From: Bacillota bacterium
GTDB taxonomy: Bacteria; Bacillota_I; Bacilli_A; Acholeplasmatales; Acholeplasmataceae
Direction: 5' to 3'
Length of the DNA: 38,903 nucleotides
Assembly: GCA_030830185.1 (NCBI GenBank)
Contig: JAURNN010000025.1
Location: 1 to 38,903 of the forward strand
Shown here: positions 24,779 through 33,858 of the stretch, piece after piece
Position numbering within the stretch: position 1 is the stretch's first letter
Layout: each line of letters begins with the position of its first letter
Notes under the pieces: model-generated
What the model was told of the DNA's origin: nothing
Databases searched by the model: none
Seen by the model: the letters and a program-made list of their open reading frames with translations, nothing else
Made by a program: the position numbers and the translations under genes

Positions 24779-27376
24779 ATGGATGAATTAAATAAAGCAA
24801 GAGATCATGTTAAAGAAATAAACATCTCAAGTGAGATGAAAACGTCTTTTCTAAACTACGCAATGAGTGTCATTGTTTCCCGTGCGCTACCAGATGTTAG
24901 AGATGGTCTTAAGCCTGTTCAAAGACGTATATTATTCGCAATGAATGAACTTGGCATGACCGCCGATAAAGCACACAAAAAATCAGCACGTATCGTTGGT
25001 GAAGTTATTGGTAAATATCACCCACATGGTGAATCATCAGTCTATGAAGCAATGGTACGTATGGCACAACCTTTTAGTTACCGGATGCCACTTGTTGATG
25101 GTCATGGAAACTTTGGATCTGTTGATGGAGACGGAGCAGCAGCAATGCGCTATACCGAAGCAAGACTATCAAAACTCGCAGGACAACTAGTTAGAGATAT
25201 CGAAAAAAAAACTGTTAATTATATAGATAACTATGACGGTAGTGAAAAAGAGCCAGCAGTTCTACCAGCAAGATATCCAAACATACTCGTAAACGGATCT
25301 ACGGGGATTGCGGTTGGTATGGCAACCAATATTCCACCACACAACCTTACCGAAGTTATTGACGGACTCCTTGCATATATGGCAAATAAAGAGATTACAA
25401 CGCAAGAACTTATGGAATACGTCAAAGGCCCGGATTTCCCTACAGGAGGAGAAATTCTAGGAATCAGTGGATTGATACAAGCATACGAAACAGGTCGCGG
25501 CTCGATTGTAAACCGTGCAAGAACCGAAATTGTTGAAAATAAAAACAAATCATCGATCGTCGTCACAGCAATACCTTATCAAGTCAATAAAACAACACTT
25601 ATAGAACGTATTGCACAACTTGCAAAAGATAAAGTTGTTGACGGTATTACCGATTTGCGTGATGAATCTAACCGTAATGGTATGCGCGTTGTGATTGAAT
25701 TAAGACGCGATGTAAATGCACACGTCATGCTAAATAATTTATACAAACACACACAACTTCAACAATCGTTTAACTTTAACATGATTGCTTTGGATAAAGG
25801 CCAACCTAAAATGTTTTCACTTAAAGATATGTATGAAAAATATCTTGAACATCAACTTGAAATCATTTTAAGAAGAACCGTATTCGAACTTGAAAAAGCA
25901 GAAGCAAGACAACATATTGTTGAAGGTTTAATTAAAGCACTCAATGACATTGATCGTGCAATACAAATCATCAAACAATCTAAAACCGCCGAAGACGCAA
26001 GAGAAGCTTTAATGTCTGAATATGATATTGATGATGTTCAAGCGCGCGCAATTCTAGATACGAGACTTCAACGATTAACGGGACTTGAAATTGAAAAACT
26101 GCAACAAGAACACGAAGAACTAAAAAATAAAATCGTTGATTATAAAGACATTATTGCTAAAGATGAAAGAAAAATAGAAATCATTGAAGAAGAACTTCAA
26201 CAAATTAAAACGCAATTTCATGAACCGCGTTTAAGTGAAATCAACTTAAGTGACGATTTAACCATTGAAAATGAAGATTTAATTCCAGTTGAAGATGTCA
26301 TGATTACAATTACCAACAATGGCTATATTAAACGTATGAGTTTAGATCAATATAAAGCTCAAAACCGCGGTGGTGTTGGTATGGCCGGTATTAAAGTTCA
26401 CGAAGACGATTATGTTGAACACATTGATTTAACGTCAACTCACGATTTCCACTTATTTTTTACAAACACAGGACGTGTTTATAAAATAAAAGGATATCAA
26501 ATTCCACAAGGTTCGAGACAATCAAAAGGGTTGCCGTTAGTGAATTTGCTTGCGCTTAATCCAGATGAAAGACTTGCGTCAATGACGTGTGTAAAAAACT
26601 TTGATGACGAACAAGCAGCATTAACATTCGTGACCAAAAAAGGTATTGTAAAACGTACCCAAGTGTCTGAATTTAAAAACATACGTCAAAATGGGATCAT
26701 TGCGGTGAATCTAAGAGAAGACGACGAACTTCTTAATGTTTCATTGACTGATGGAGCTAAAGATATTATATTAGGTGCATCAAACGGTAAAGCGATCCGT
26801 TTTAACGAAGTGGACGTATCATCTGTTGGACGTACAGCAATTGGTGTAAAAGGGATGAGTTTAAATAGCGGAGACCATATTGTTGGTGTCGCAATTGTAG
26901 ATCCAAACAATGAGGAAGAAGACATTTTAGTTATTACTGAGAATGGTTTTGGTAAGCGTACAAAAGTTGACCAATATCGTGTTCAAAACCGTGGTGGTAA
27001 AGGTGTAAAAACCCTTAACGTGACTGAAAAAAATGGACCGTTAAAAACCCTTACTGTGGTTAAAAATGATCAAGACATTATTGTCGTTTCTGACCGTGGT
27101 GTTGTGATGAGAACAGAAGCATCTCAAATATCTACAACTCAACGCGCCACACAAGGTGTAAGAATTATTAAACTTAAAAATGATCAAAAAGTCTCTACGG
27201 TTGCAATTGTCCCACATCAAGAAATTGAAGAAGAAACACTTCAAATGCAAGAAGGTTTTGTTCAAGAGTCGCTTGATGTTGAAATAACACAAGTGTTACC
27301 AAACGTACAAGAATTAGATGCTGATATCGAAGAAGACATCGAAGATGAAACAAGCGATCAATTATTTGAAGACTAA
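24779..27376 (+). CDS. gyrA: DNA gyrase subunit A
   Basis: This 865-residue subunit breaks and rejoins DNA. The active-site Tyr lies in AAMRYTEARLSKLA. The quinolone region reads HPHGESSVYEAMVRMAQ, with Ser at the 83-equivalent and Glu at the 87-equivalent, so it looks unmutated. The C-terminal half contains the six-blade beta-propeller DNA-wrapping domain, with GyrA-box-like QNRGGKGVKTLN. It ends in an acidic tail (EEDIEDETSDQLFED). GAAAGGA precedes the ATG, 14 bases after gyrB. The propeller box marks it as gyrase and not ParC. Confidence 0.97.
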   Translation: MDELNKARDHVKEINISSEMKTSFLNYAMSVIVSRALPDVRDGLKPVQRRILFAMNELGMTADKAHKKSARIVGEVIGKYHPHGESSVYEAMVRMAQPFSYRMPLVDGHGNFGSVDGDGAAAMRYTEARLSKLAGQLVRDIEKKTVNYIDNYDGSEKEPAVLPARYPNILVNGSTGIAVGMATNIPPHNLTEVIDGLLAYMANKEITTQELMEYVKGPDFPTGGEILGISGLIQAYETGRGSIVNRARTEIVENKNKSSIVVTAIPYQVNKTTLIERIAQLAKDKVVDGITDLRDESNRNGMRVVIELRRDVNAHVMLNNLYKHTQLQQSFNFNMIALDKGQPKMFSLKDMYEKYLEHQLEIILRRTVFELEKAEARQHIVEGLIKALNDIDRAIQIIKQSKTAEDAREALMSEYDIDDVQARAILDTRLQRLTGLEIEKLQQEHEELKNKIVDYKDIIAKDERKIEIIEEELQQIKTQFHEPRLSEINLSDDLTIENEDLIPVEDVMITITNNGYIKRMSLDQYKAQNRGGVGMAGIKVHEDDYVEHIDLTSTHDFHLFFTNTGRVYKIKGYQIPQGSRQSKGLPLVNLLALNPDERLASMTCVKNFDDEQAALTFVTKKGIVKRTQVSEFKNIRQNGIIAVNLREDDELLNVSLTDGAKDIILGASNGKAIRFNEVDVSSVGRTAIGVKGMSLNSGDHIVGVAIVDPNNEEEDILVITENGFGKRTKVDQYRVQNRGGKGVKTLNVTEKNGPLKTLTVVKNDQDIIVVSDRGVVMRTEASQISTTQRATQGVRIIKLKNDQKVSTVAIVPHQEIEEETLQMQEGFVQESLDVEITQVLPNVQELDADIEEDIEDETSDQLFED

Positions 27377-27385
27377 GGAGTTCTT

Positions 27386-28354
27386 ATGAAAGTACTAGTT
27401 GTAGGCGGCGCGGGTTATATTGGTAGTCATGCAGTTTTAGAACTTATAAAAAAACAGCACGAAGTGATTGTTTTTGATAATTTAACTTCTGGATTTGAAG
27501 ATATGGTCTCAGAACAGGCAACTTTGATTATTGGAGATATTCGCGATAAAAGTGCTCTAGATGCTGTCTTTAAAGAACACAATGATATCGATGTTGTGAT
27601 GCATTTTGCAGCTAAGATCGTCGTTCCAGAAAGTGTAGAAAAACCCTTAGAATATTACTCAAATAATGTAGAGGGTGTTCGTGTGTTACTTGAATCTATG
27701 CAAGAACACAACATCAAAAATATTGTTTTTTCTTCAACTGCAGCAGTTTACGGAGAAGCTTCTGGTGTGTGTTTTGAAGATGATCCAACACAACCAATTA
27801 ACCCATATGGTGAAACAAAACTGGCAACAGAACGCATGATCAAGTGGGTAACACAAGCGTACGGAATGAAATATTTAATTTTTAGATATTTTAATGTTGC
27901 TGGTGCAGATCAATCACTAAAAGTTGGTTTAAAAAAAGATCAACTTACCCATTTAATTCCAGTAGCGATACAAGCACTTATTGGTTTAAGAGAAAAACTT
28001 CTTATTTATGGTGATGATTATGATACCGAAGATGGTACATGTGTTCGTGACTACATTCATGTTTCAGACTTAGCTTACGCACATGTTTTAGGTGCAACAT
28101 ACCTTAAAGATGGTGGTCAATCTACAACCATCAACTTAGGTTCTAATCAAGGATACTCAGTATTAGATGTTGCTAAAACCGTTCAAAAAATAGGTGACAT
28201 GACTTATGAAATTACAGAGAGAAGACCCGGTGATCCAGCAAAACTCATCGCATCTAATGAAAAAGCAAAAAAACTGCTTCATTGGGAGCCGAAATATGGA
28301 CTCGAAGATATCGTGAACTCAGATTTTGAATTTAGAAAAACATTAAAAAAATAA
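27386..28354 (+). CDS. galE: UDP-glucose 4-epimerase
   Basis: This 322-residue short-chain dehydrogenase/reductase interconverts UDP-glucose and UDP-galactose using bound NAD. The Rossmann motif GGAGYIGSH is at 7-15. The catalytic Ser/Thr lies in FSSTAAVYG and the YxxxK pair in NPYGETKLATE. RYFNVAGAD and GDDYDTEDGTCVRDYIHV are the family signatures. It follows gyrA by 9 bases with AAGGAG before the ATG and is closed by a terminator. Together with galU and uppP nearby it supplies envelope glycans or glycolipids. Confidence 0.95.
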   Translation: MKVLVVGGAGYIGSHAVLELIKKQHEVIVFDNLTSGFEDMVSEQATLIIGDIRDKSALDAVFKEHNDIDVVMHFAAKIVVPESVEKPLEYYSNNVEGVRVLLESMQEHNIKNIVFSSTAAVYGEASGVCFEDDPTQPINPYGETKLATERMIKWVTQAYGMKYLIFRYFNVAGADQSLKVGLKKDQLTHLIPVAIQALIGLREKLLIYGDDYDTEDGTCVRDYIHVSDLAYAHVLGATYLKDGGQSTTINLGSNQGYSVLDVAKTVQKIGDMTYEITERRPGDPAKLIASNEKAKKLLHWEPKYGLEDIVNSDFEFRKTLKK

Positions 28355-28379
28355 GAAGCGCGAAAGCGCCTCTTTTTTT
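28354..28379 (+). terminator. Terminator of the gyrase-galE operon
   Basis: GAAGCGC GAAA GCGCCTC stem with a GAAA tetraloop and one mismatch, then a seven-T run, directly after the galE stop. Confidence 0.88.
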
Positions 28380-28402
28380 ATAAACATTTACATGCAAACG
28401 AA

Positions 28403-29203
28403 TTAAATAAAATAAATAAATAATGAAATCAAGCCTACAATAAAACAATAAATTGAAAAATAAATTAAATTTTTTACTTTTACATAGTGATAAAACCAAC
28501 GTACAGCATAATAACTAAAAACAAAACTTAAGACAAAGGATATTCCATAACCCAATAAATTAATAGACTCATTGGCCTCTGACAAACGAATAAAACCTAA
28601 GATAGAAACAGGGACAGAAATCATAATGTAACTTAAGAAAGAAAACTTCATCGCATCCTTAAGGGGTAATTTTTGACTTAATCCACCAACTAAGGTAATT
28701 CCACTTCTAGAAATTCCCGGAACCACGGCAAACATCTGAAACAAACCGATGGCAATCGCATTTTGAAATCCAACATTTTTATTATATTCAAAATGACGAC
28801 CCAAATAGATAATCAATAAAAGCGTACCAGTGATTAATAAAGCAATAGAGGTTGTAAATAAATCATTAGGTAATGCATTTTCAAAAAGTAAACCAGCAAT
28901 TCCAACGGGAATAACCGCAATCCCAACTTTTACCACATATAAAAAATCATCTTTAAAGTTATGGTCATTCTTAATCACAAATCGATACGTTGAGTTTACT
29001 AAACCAGTGACATCTTTTCTAAAGAAAAACAAGATTGCTAAAAACGACCCTGTATTGGTTAGCATTAAAAAAACAGTAAGATTATCTAAGTTCATTCCTA
29101 AAAAATGGCTAAATAAAGTCAAATGACCACTGCTGGATACAGGAAGAATTTCAGTTATTCCTTGGATGATTCCCAGTATCACATATTTTAACAATTCCCA
29201 CAT
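28403..29203 (-). CDS. uppP: Undecaprenyl-diphosphatase (BacA/UppP)
   Basis: This 266-residue membrane protein has about seven to eight spans and the two family signatures: GIIQGITEILPVSSSGHL near the N-terminus (catalytic Glu and Ser) and VPGISRSGITLVGGL (Arg of the second motif). It removes a phosphate from undecaprenyl diphosphate, recycling the carrier used for peptidoglycan or other surface glycans. It is a single gene convergent with galE and divergent from galU. An extended -10 (TGTTATAAT) lies at 29224-29232 and AGAGGA precedes the ATG. It points to lipid-carrier glycan export whether or not a peptidoglycan wall is present. Confidence 0.94.
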   Translation of the reverse strand: MWELLKYVILGIIQGITEILPVSSSGHLTLFSHFLGMNLDNLTVFLMLTNTGSFLAILFFFRKDVTGLVNSTYRFVIKNDHNFKDDFLYVVKVGIAVIPVGIAGLLFENALPNDLFTTSIALLITGTLLLIIYLGRHFEYNKNVGFQNAIAIGLFQMFAVVPGISRSGITLVGGLSQKLPLKDAMKFSFLSYIMISVPVSILGFIRLSEANESINLLGYGISFVLSFVFSYYAVRWFYHYVKVKNLIYFSIYCFIVGLISLFIYFI

Positions 29204-29223
29204 AAAATCCTCTTCTCGATACG

Positions 29224-29232
29224 ATTATAACA
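29224..29232 (-). promoter_or_regulatory. Extended -10 promoter of uppP
   Basis: Minus strand TGTTATAAT. It has the same extended -10 form as the promoter at 15949-15957. Confidence 0.55.
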
Positions 29233-29251
29233 TATTAAAATCACATAATTG

Positions 29252-29260
29252 TGCTAAAAT
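29252..29260 (+). promoter_or_regulatory. Extended -10 promoter of the galU operon
   Basis: TGCTAAAAT, a TGn plus TAAAAT, about 39 bases before the galU ATG. The -35 is poor. Confidence 0.45.
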
Positions 29261-29298
29261 AGAGTTAATCATGACATTCCAATAAGAAAGGACTTTTT

Positions 29299-30159
29299 AT
29301 GATAAAAAAAGCGGTCATCCCGGCAGCAGGTTATGGAACAAGATTTTTACCAATCACAAAAGCGATTCCAAAAGAAATGTTGCCGATTATTGATAGACCA
29401 ACAATAGAATTTATTGTTAACGAAGCAAAAGAAAGCGGCATTGAAGATATTTTAATCATTGTAAGTAGCAATAAAAACGCAATCGTTGATTATTTTGACT
29501 ATAATATTGAACTTGAAACCATACTTAAATCAAAAGGAAAAGAAGAACTTTATCAAAAAGTTCACAAAATTGCTGAAGGTGTCAACATCTTTTTTGTGAG
29601 ACAAAAAGAACAACTAGGTCTTGGACACGCCGTTTTACAAGCAGAAGCGTTTGTTGGAAACGAACCTTTTGCGGTCCTTCTGGGAGATGATTTATATGTG
29701 GGAAAAGAAAAACCAGCACTAAGAGAACTCATGGATGTTTACGAAGATAAAAAACGTTCTGTGTTAGGAACCATGGAAGTTACATTAGAAAACACGTCTA
29801 AATACGGAATATGTGATCCGATCAATACAGAAGGAAACGTGATGCTCTTAAAAGGTGTTGTTGAAAAGCCAAACCCAAAAGACGCACCTTCAAGACATGC
29901 CATTGGTGGAAGGTACATTCTTTCTCCGGCTATTTTTAACAGCTTAAAGACTCAAGAGAAAGGTGTTGGAGGAGAAATTCAGCTTACAGATGCCATTTTA
30001 AATCTTATGAAAAAAGAAGATGTATACGCAGCATCATTACAAGCAAAAAGATATGATGTTGGATCAAAAATAGACTACATTGAAGCAATCATTGACTTTG
30101 CATTAAAAGACGAGACACTAAGACCTGATATAATCAAACTCTTAAAACAAAAAGGATAA
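29299..30159 (+). CDS. galU: UTP-glucose-1-phosphate uridylyltransferase
   Basis: This 286-residue nucleotidyltransferase makes UDP-glucose from UTP and glucose 1-phosphate. The N-terminal signature GYGTRFLPITKAIPKEMLPI contains the GxGTRxLPxTK and PKEM motifs. LLGDDLYVG carries the metal-binding Asp, and GVVEKPNPKDAPS is the sugar-site motif. AAAGGA precedes the ATG. It works with GalE to supply UDP-hexoses, probably for membrane glycolipids. It is followed after 4 bases by serS. Confidence 0.95.
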   Translation: MIKKAVIPAAGYGTRFLPITKAIPKEMLPIIDRPTIEFIVNEAKESGIEDILIIVSSNKNAIVDYFDYNIELETILKSKGKEELYQKVHKIAEGVNIFFVRQKEQLGLGHAVLQAEAFVGNEPFAVLLGDDLYVGKEKPALRELMDVYEDKKRSVLGTMEVTLENTSKYGICDPINTEGNVMLLKGVVEKPNPKDAPSRHAIGGRYILSPAIFNSLKTQEKGVGGEIQLTDAILNLMKKEDVYAASLQAKRYDVGSKIDYIEAIIDFALKDETLRPDIIKLLKQKG

Positions 30160-30163
30160 CTCT

Positions 30164-31438
30164 ATGTTAGATTTAAAATACATCGTTGAAAACATCGATA
30201 CCGTCATCAAAAAACTAAATACACGGGGTCAAGACTTTTCGTATTTGAAAGAACTTGTTTCGCTTTCTGAAACACGAAAAAATATTATTTTAGACGTAGA
30301 AGCAAAAAAAGCATTTCGTAACGAGACGTCTAAAAAAATTGGTGAACTTAAACGTTTAAATCAAGATGCCACAGAAATACTAAAACACGTAGAATCTATT
30401 GGTGATGACATTAAACAGTTAGACCAACAACTACTAGAAGTGGATGACACAATCAAAGAAATACTACTCAATACACCCAATCTCCCAAGCGACTCAACGC
30501 CAGTTGGTAAGGATGAACATGATAATGTTGAAGTTAAAACCTATCTAGAACCAACGACATTTTCTTTTGAACCCAAAGATCATGTTGAGTTAGGAACAAA
30601 ACTTGGTATTTTAGATTTTGATCGTGCCGCTAAAATTACAGGTAGTCGGTTTGTTGTTGATAAAGGACTAGGTGCAAGATTAGAACGCGCACTCCTTCAA
30701 TTTATGATGGACACACATACCCTTGAACACGGATATACTGAAATGATCCTTCCTTATATCGTGAATGAAGCATCGATGATTGCAACAGGACAATTCCCTA
30801 AATTTAAAGACGAAGCTTTTAAAATAGAGTTAGAAGACAGAAATTGGTATTTAAATCCAACCGCAGAAGTTCCCTCAATCAATTATTACCGCGATGAAAT
30901 CATCAACGAGCCCCTACCTATTAAATTTGTATCATATACAACAGCATTTAGATCTGAAGCTGGATCTGCTGGAAAAGATACAAAAGGTATTTTAAGACAA
31001 CACCAGTTTCATAAAGTAGAACTCATTCAATTTACCAAACCAGAAGATTCTTATGAAGCGTTAGAAACCATGTTATTACATTCTGAAAAAATTCTTCAAA
31101 AACTACAACTTCCCTATCGTGTAGTTGCACTATGTACCGGTGACATGGGTTTTGGAATGGCGAAGACATACGATATAGAAGTGTATTTACCAGGTCAACA
31201 ACGTTATCGTGAAATAGGTTCAATTTCAAACGCTGAAGACTATCAATCAAGAAGAGGAAGCATTCGTTTTAAAAGAACCCCCGACTCTAAAGCAGAATAT
31301 GTTCATACCTTAAATGGATCAGGACTTGCGATAGGACGCACCATGATTGCAATTATTGAAAATTATCAAAATGAAGACGGAACCATTACCGTACCAGAAG
31401 TGCTCATACCATATATGCACACCAAAGTCATTTCCTAA
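30164..31438 (+). CDS. serS: Seryl-tRNA synthetase
   Basis: A 424-residue class II synthetase for tRNA-Ser. It has an N-terminal long coiled-coil arm (about 25-105) and a catalytic core with LNPTAEVPSINYYRDEI, motif 2 FRSEAGSAGKDTKGILRQHQF and motif 3 NGSGLAIGRTMIAIIENY. Ribosome site AAGGA overlaps the galU stop. Length is normal. Confidence 0.97.
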   Translation: MLDLKYIVENIDTVIKKLNTRGQDFSYLKELVSLSETRKNIILDVEAKKAFRNETSKKIGELKRLNQDATEILKHVESIGDDIKQLDQQLLEVDDTIKEILLNTPNLPSDSTPVGKDEHDNVEVKTYLEPTTFSFEPKDHVELGTKLGILDFDRAAKITGSRFVVDKGLGARLERALLQFMMDTHTLEHGYTEMILPYIVNEASMIATGQFPKFKDEAFKIELEDRNWYLNPTAEVPSINYYRDEIINEPLPIKFVSYTTAFRSEAGSAGKDTKGILRQHQFHKVELIQFTKPEDSYEALETMLLHSEKILQKLQLPYRVVALCTGDMGFGMAKTYDIEVYLPGQQRYREIGSISNAEDYQSRRGSIRFKRTPDSKAEYVHTLNGSGLAIGRTMIAIIENYQNEDGTITVPEVLIPYMHTKVIS

Positions 31439-31453
31439 AAAAAGGAGGAAAAT

Positions 31454-32107
31454 ATGACCATAGTTTATGTAGAAGATGCATACGAATTATCAGAAATTAT
31501 AAGAAAATACCTACAAAGAGAAGGCTATTTAGTTAACGTTTATGATAATGGCGAAGACGCGTTAGAAATGCTAGATGAGACTGTAGATTTGTGGATTTTA
31601 GACATCATGCTTAAAGGCGAGATCACAGGATATGATCTTATTAAAAAAATTAAAGAGAAAAATCCAAAACAAGCCATTATGTTTACTTCAGCAAGAGACC
31701 AAGACATTGATAAAATTGTCGGACTCGAACTTGGAAGTGATGATTACTTAGCAAAACCATTTTCACCGAAAGAACTCATGTTACGTGTTCAAGCAATTTT
31801 AAGAAGAACTCACCCTAATGCTGAGGGTGTGATTGAATATGCACCGTACATCATTGATACCAATAAAAGACAAATTCACGAGGGTGAAGTTCTTATTGAC
31901 CTCACAAATAAAGAATTTGAAATGCTCGCATATTTTTTAAATCACCCAAATACACCACTTGAAAGAAATGCGATATTAAAACACGTTTGGGGAGATAATT
32001 ACTACGGTAGTGACCGTGTTGTAGACGATTTATTAAGACGTTTAAGACAAAAAATGCCAGATTTAAAAATTGAAACCATTTATGGTTTCGGTTATCGGAT
32101 GTTATGA
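31454..32107 (+). CDS. OmpR-family response regulator
   Basis: This 217-residue two-component regulator has a receiver domain with the acidic pair E7/D8, phospho-acceptor Asp50 (WILDIML), Thr/Ser78-79 and Lys101 (LAKPFSP). A winged-helix DNA-binding domain follows (about 125-217; LTNKEFEMLAYFLNHPNTPLERNAILKHVWG). AGGAGG precedes the ATG. The stop overlaps the kinase ATG as ATGA, so it is a cognate pair. Two-component systems are absent from true mycoplasmas, which supports a more basal lineage. The signal and targets are unknown. Confidence 0.94.
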   Translation: MTIVYVEDAYELSEIIRKYLQREGYLVNVYDNGEDALEMLDETVDLWILDIMLKGEITGYDLIKKIKEKNPKQAIMFTSARDQDIDKIVGLELGSDDYLAKPFSPKELMLRVQAILRRTHPNAEGVIEYAPYIIDTNKRQIHEGEVLIDLTNKEFEMLAYFLNHPNTPLERNAILKHVWGDNYYGSDRVVDDLLRRLRQKMPDLKIETIYGFGYRML

Positions 32108-33393
32108 AAAGATTAAGACTTTCAACCCAGTTTTATATTATTTTTACGGTTGTTATTTTACTTACAAGTTTGTTTTTCACGCTTGGCATGAATTATGTCT
32201 TTGAAGATTTTAGATCAGAACAAAACCGTAATCAATTAGCGACCTATGCAAACAATGTATTTGATGCCTATTTAAATAAAGGACTTGACAGTCCTTTTTT
32301 AAGAAGCGATCATAACGGGTACATCATTTATGAAGACGGCATAAAAATTTATGATTCTCAATTTCAAATCATTGATAGTGTCTATACGAATAGACAACTT
32401 TATTTAAGAATGAATACATGGTTAAGTAATGAGAAAACAGAGACATTTGGAGAAGATACGTATTATTTTCATCTAACTAGATTTCAAAACGATGTCCTCA
32501 TCGTTACCTTTACAGATAGTTCATACTTGGAAAACCTTGGAACATCCTTTAACGTGATCTTAAGAATTAGTTTTATTTCACTTGTTTTGCTTGGAAATAC
32601 AACGATACTAGTTTGGTCTAGAATCATATTAGATCGTATTAGAAAACTTCAAGGAGAAGTGACAAAATTATCAGCAAATAATTACCATGTCCCAATTGAA
32701 GTCGTTGGTGAAGATGAGATCTCTGAACTTGCCAATCGTATTGAAACCATGAGAAAAGAAATTGAATCAAATGAAAAAACAAAACAAGAAATGATTCAAA
32801 ATATTTCACACGACTTTAAAACCCCAATTGCTGTTATCCAATCTTATGCAGAAGCGATACGTGATGGCATTGCTGATATTGAGGACACTAACATTATTAC
32901 AAAACAAGCAGACATTTTAAATCATAAAGTCAAACAACTCATTGAACTTACGAAACTTGAACACGCTTTGACAGAACAAGACCGGTCACACATTCGAGTT
33001 AGCGAAGTCATCGAGCATATTTATGACCAACAAAAATTTAGAAGAGATGACATTCAATTTGTGTTAGATTTAGATGATTCAACTTACTACGGCGTCTATG
33101 ATTATTTCTTTTCAGCGTTTTCAAATATTGTTGATAACATGTTAAGATACGCGAAAACAACCATTCAAATCACACTCAAAAACAATATTCTCACATTTGA
33201 AAATGATGGTGATCACATTGAAGAGAAACTTATTCACACATTGTTTAAACCTTATGAAAAAGGCCCAAAAGGGCAATTTGGTCTTGGATTATCTATTGTA
33301 AAAAGAACAATGGATTTATTTCATTTTTCAATTGAAGTCTATAACACAAAAGATGGTGTTGGGTTTAAAATAATACCGCTTGAATCCTTGTAA
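32104..33393 (+). CDS. Sensor histidine kinase
   Basis: This 429-residue membrane kinase has membrane spans at about 10-28 and about 158-178. Between them is an extracellular sensor of about 130 residues. A HAMP linker (about 180-230), HisKA with phospho-acceptor His236 (NISHDFKTPIAV), and HATPase with N-box NIVDNMLRYA and G-box GQFGLGLSIVKRTM follow. It phosphorylates the regulator encoded immediately upstream. Its last 29 bases overlap the 3' end of the HIT gene on the other strand. Domain order resembles CssS/PhoR-type kinases. Ligand unknown. Confidence 0.94.
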   Translation: MKRLRLSTQFYIIFTVVILLTSLFFTLGMNYVFEDFRSEQNRNQLATYANNVFDAYLNKGLDSPFLRSDHNGYIIYEDGIKIYDSQFQIIDSVYTNRQLYLRMNTWLSNEKTETFGEDTYYFHLTRFQNDVLIVTFTDSSYLENLGTSFNVILRISFISLVLLGNTTILVWSRIILDRIRKLQGEVTKLSANNYHVPIEVVGEDEISELANRIETMRKEIESNEKTKQEMIQNISHDFKTPIAVIQSYAEAIRDGIADIEDTNIITKQADILNHKVKQLIELTKLEHALTEQDRSHIRVSEVIEHIYDQQKFRRDDIQFVLDLDDSTYYGVYDYFFSAFSNIVDNMLRYAKTTIQITLKNNILTFENDGDHIEEKLIHTLFKPYEKGPKGQFGLGLSIVKRTMDLFHFSIEVYNTKDGVGFKIIPLESL

Positions 33394-33772
33394 GTAAGGA
33401 TTCAAAATTTTTATCTTGAGTGTTAGGCAAAAACGCAAGTGTCACATCATTAGAATCGTATCTTGGAAGCACATGTAAATGAACGTGAAATACTGTTTGA
33501 CCCGAAACCTCACCAACATTACTTAAGAAATTAAATCCCTTTGGACTTAAGCTTTGTTTTAATGCCTTCGCAATTTTCTTCGCAACAACAAACATATGAG
33601 ATAAAACTTCATCTGGTGTTTCTAAGACATCAGCAAAAGCTTCTTTAGAAACAACAAGCGTATGTCCTTTTGTTGCTTGTGAAATGTCTAAAAACGCCAT
33701 GACAAGTTCATCTTCATACACCATATATGATGGGATTTCTTTGTCTCGTATTTTTTCAAAAATTGTTTTCAT
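33365..33772 (-). CDS. HIT-family nucleotide hydrolase
   Basis: This 135-residue protein has the histidine triad HVHLHV (about 97-102) and the preceding GQTVFHVH context of the Hint branch. Members hydrolyse the phosphoramidate bond of adenosine nucleotides or dinucleoside polyphosphates. AGAGGT precedes the ATG. An extended -10 (TGCTACAAT) lies upstream of the start. It overlaps the histidine kinase end tail to tail by 29 bases. Exact substrate unknown. Confidence 0.92.
   Translation of the reverse strand: MKTIFEKIRDKEIPSYMVYEDELVMAFLDISQATKGHTLVVSKEAFADVLETPDEVLSHMFVVAKKIAKALKQSLSPKGFNFLSNVGEVSGQTVFHVHLHVLPRYDSNDVTLAFLPNTQDKNFESLLTRIQAVLF
33380..33412 (+). terminator. Terminator of the galU-serS-two-component operon
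   Basis: A perfect 10-bp stem TTGAATCCTT/AAGGATTCAA with a 6-base loop, then AATTTTT. It contains the kinase stop codon and also lies inside the HIT coding region on the other strand. Confidence 0.75.
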
Positions 33773-33811
33773 AATTACCTCTTATGGCTTTATTGTAGCA
33801 TAGTTTTTGTT

Positions 33812-33839
33812 TTGAAAATACACTTTATTATGTTAATAT
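33812..33839 (+). promoter_or_regulatory. Promoter of pduL
   Basis: TTGAAA (33812-33817), a 16-base spacer, and TAATAT (33834-33839), about 20 bases before the ATG. Confidence 0.5.
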
Positions 33840-33858
33840 ATTTAAGAAAGGTGAACAC

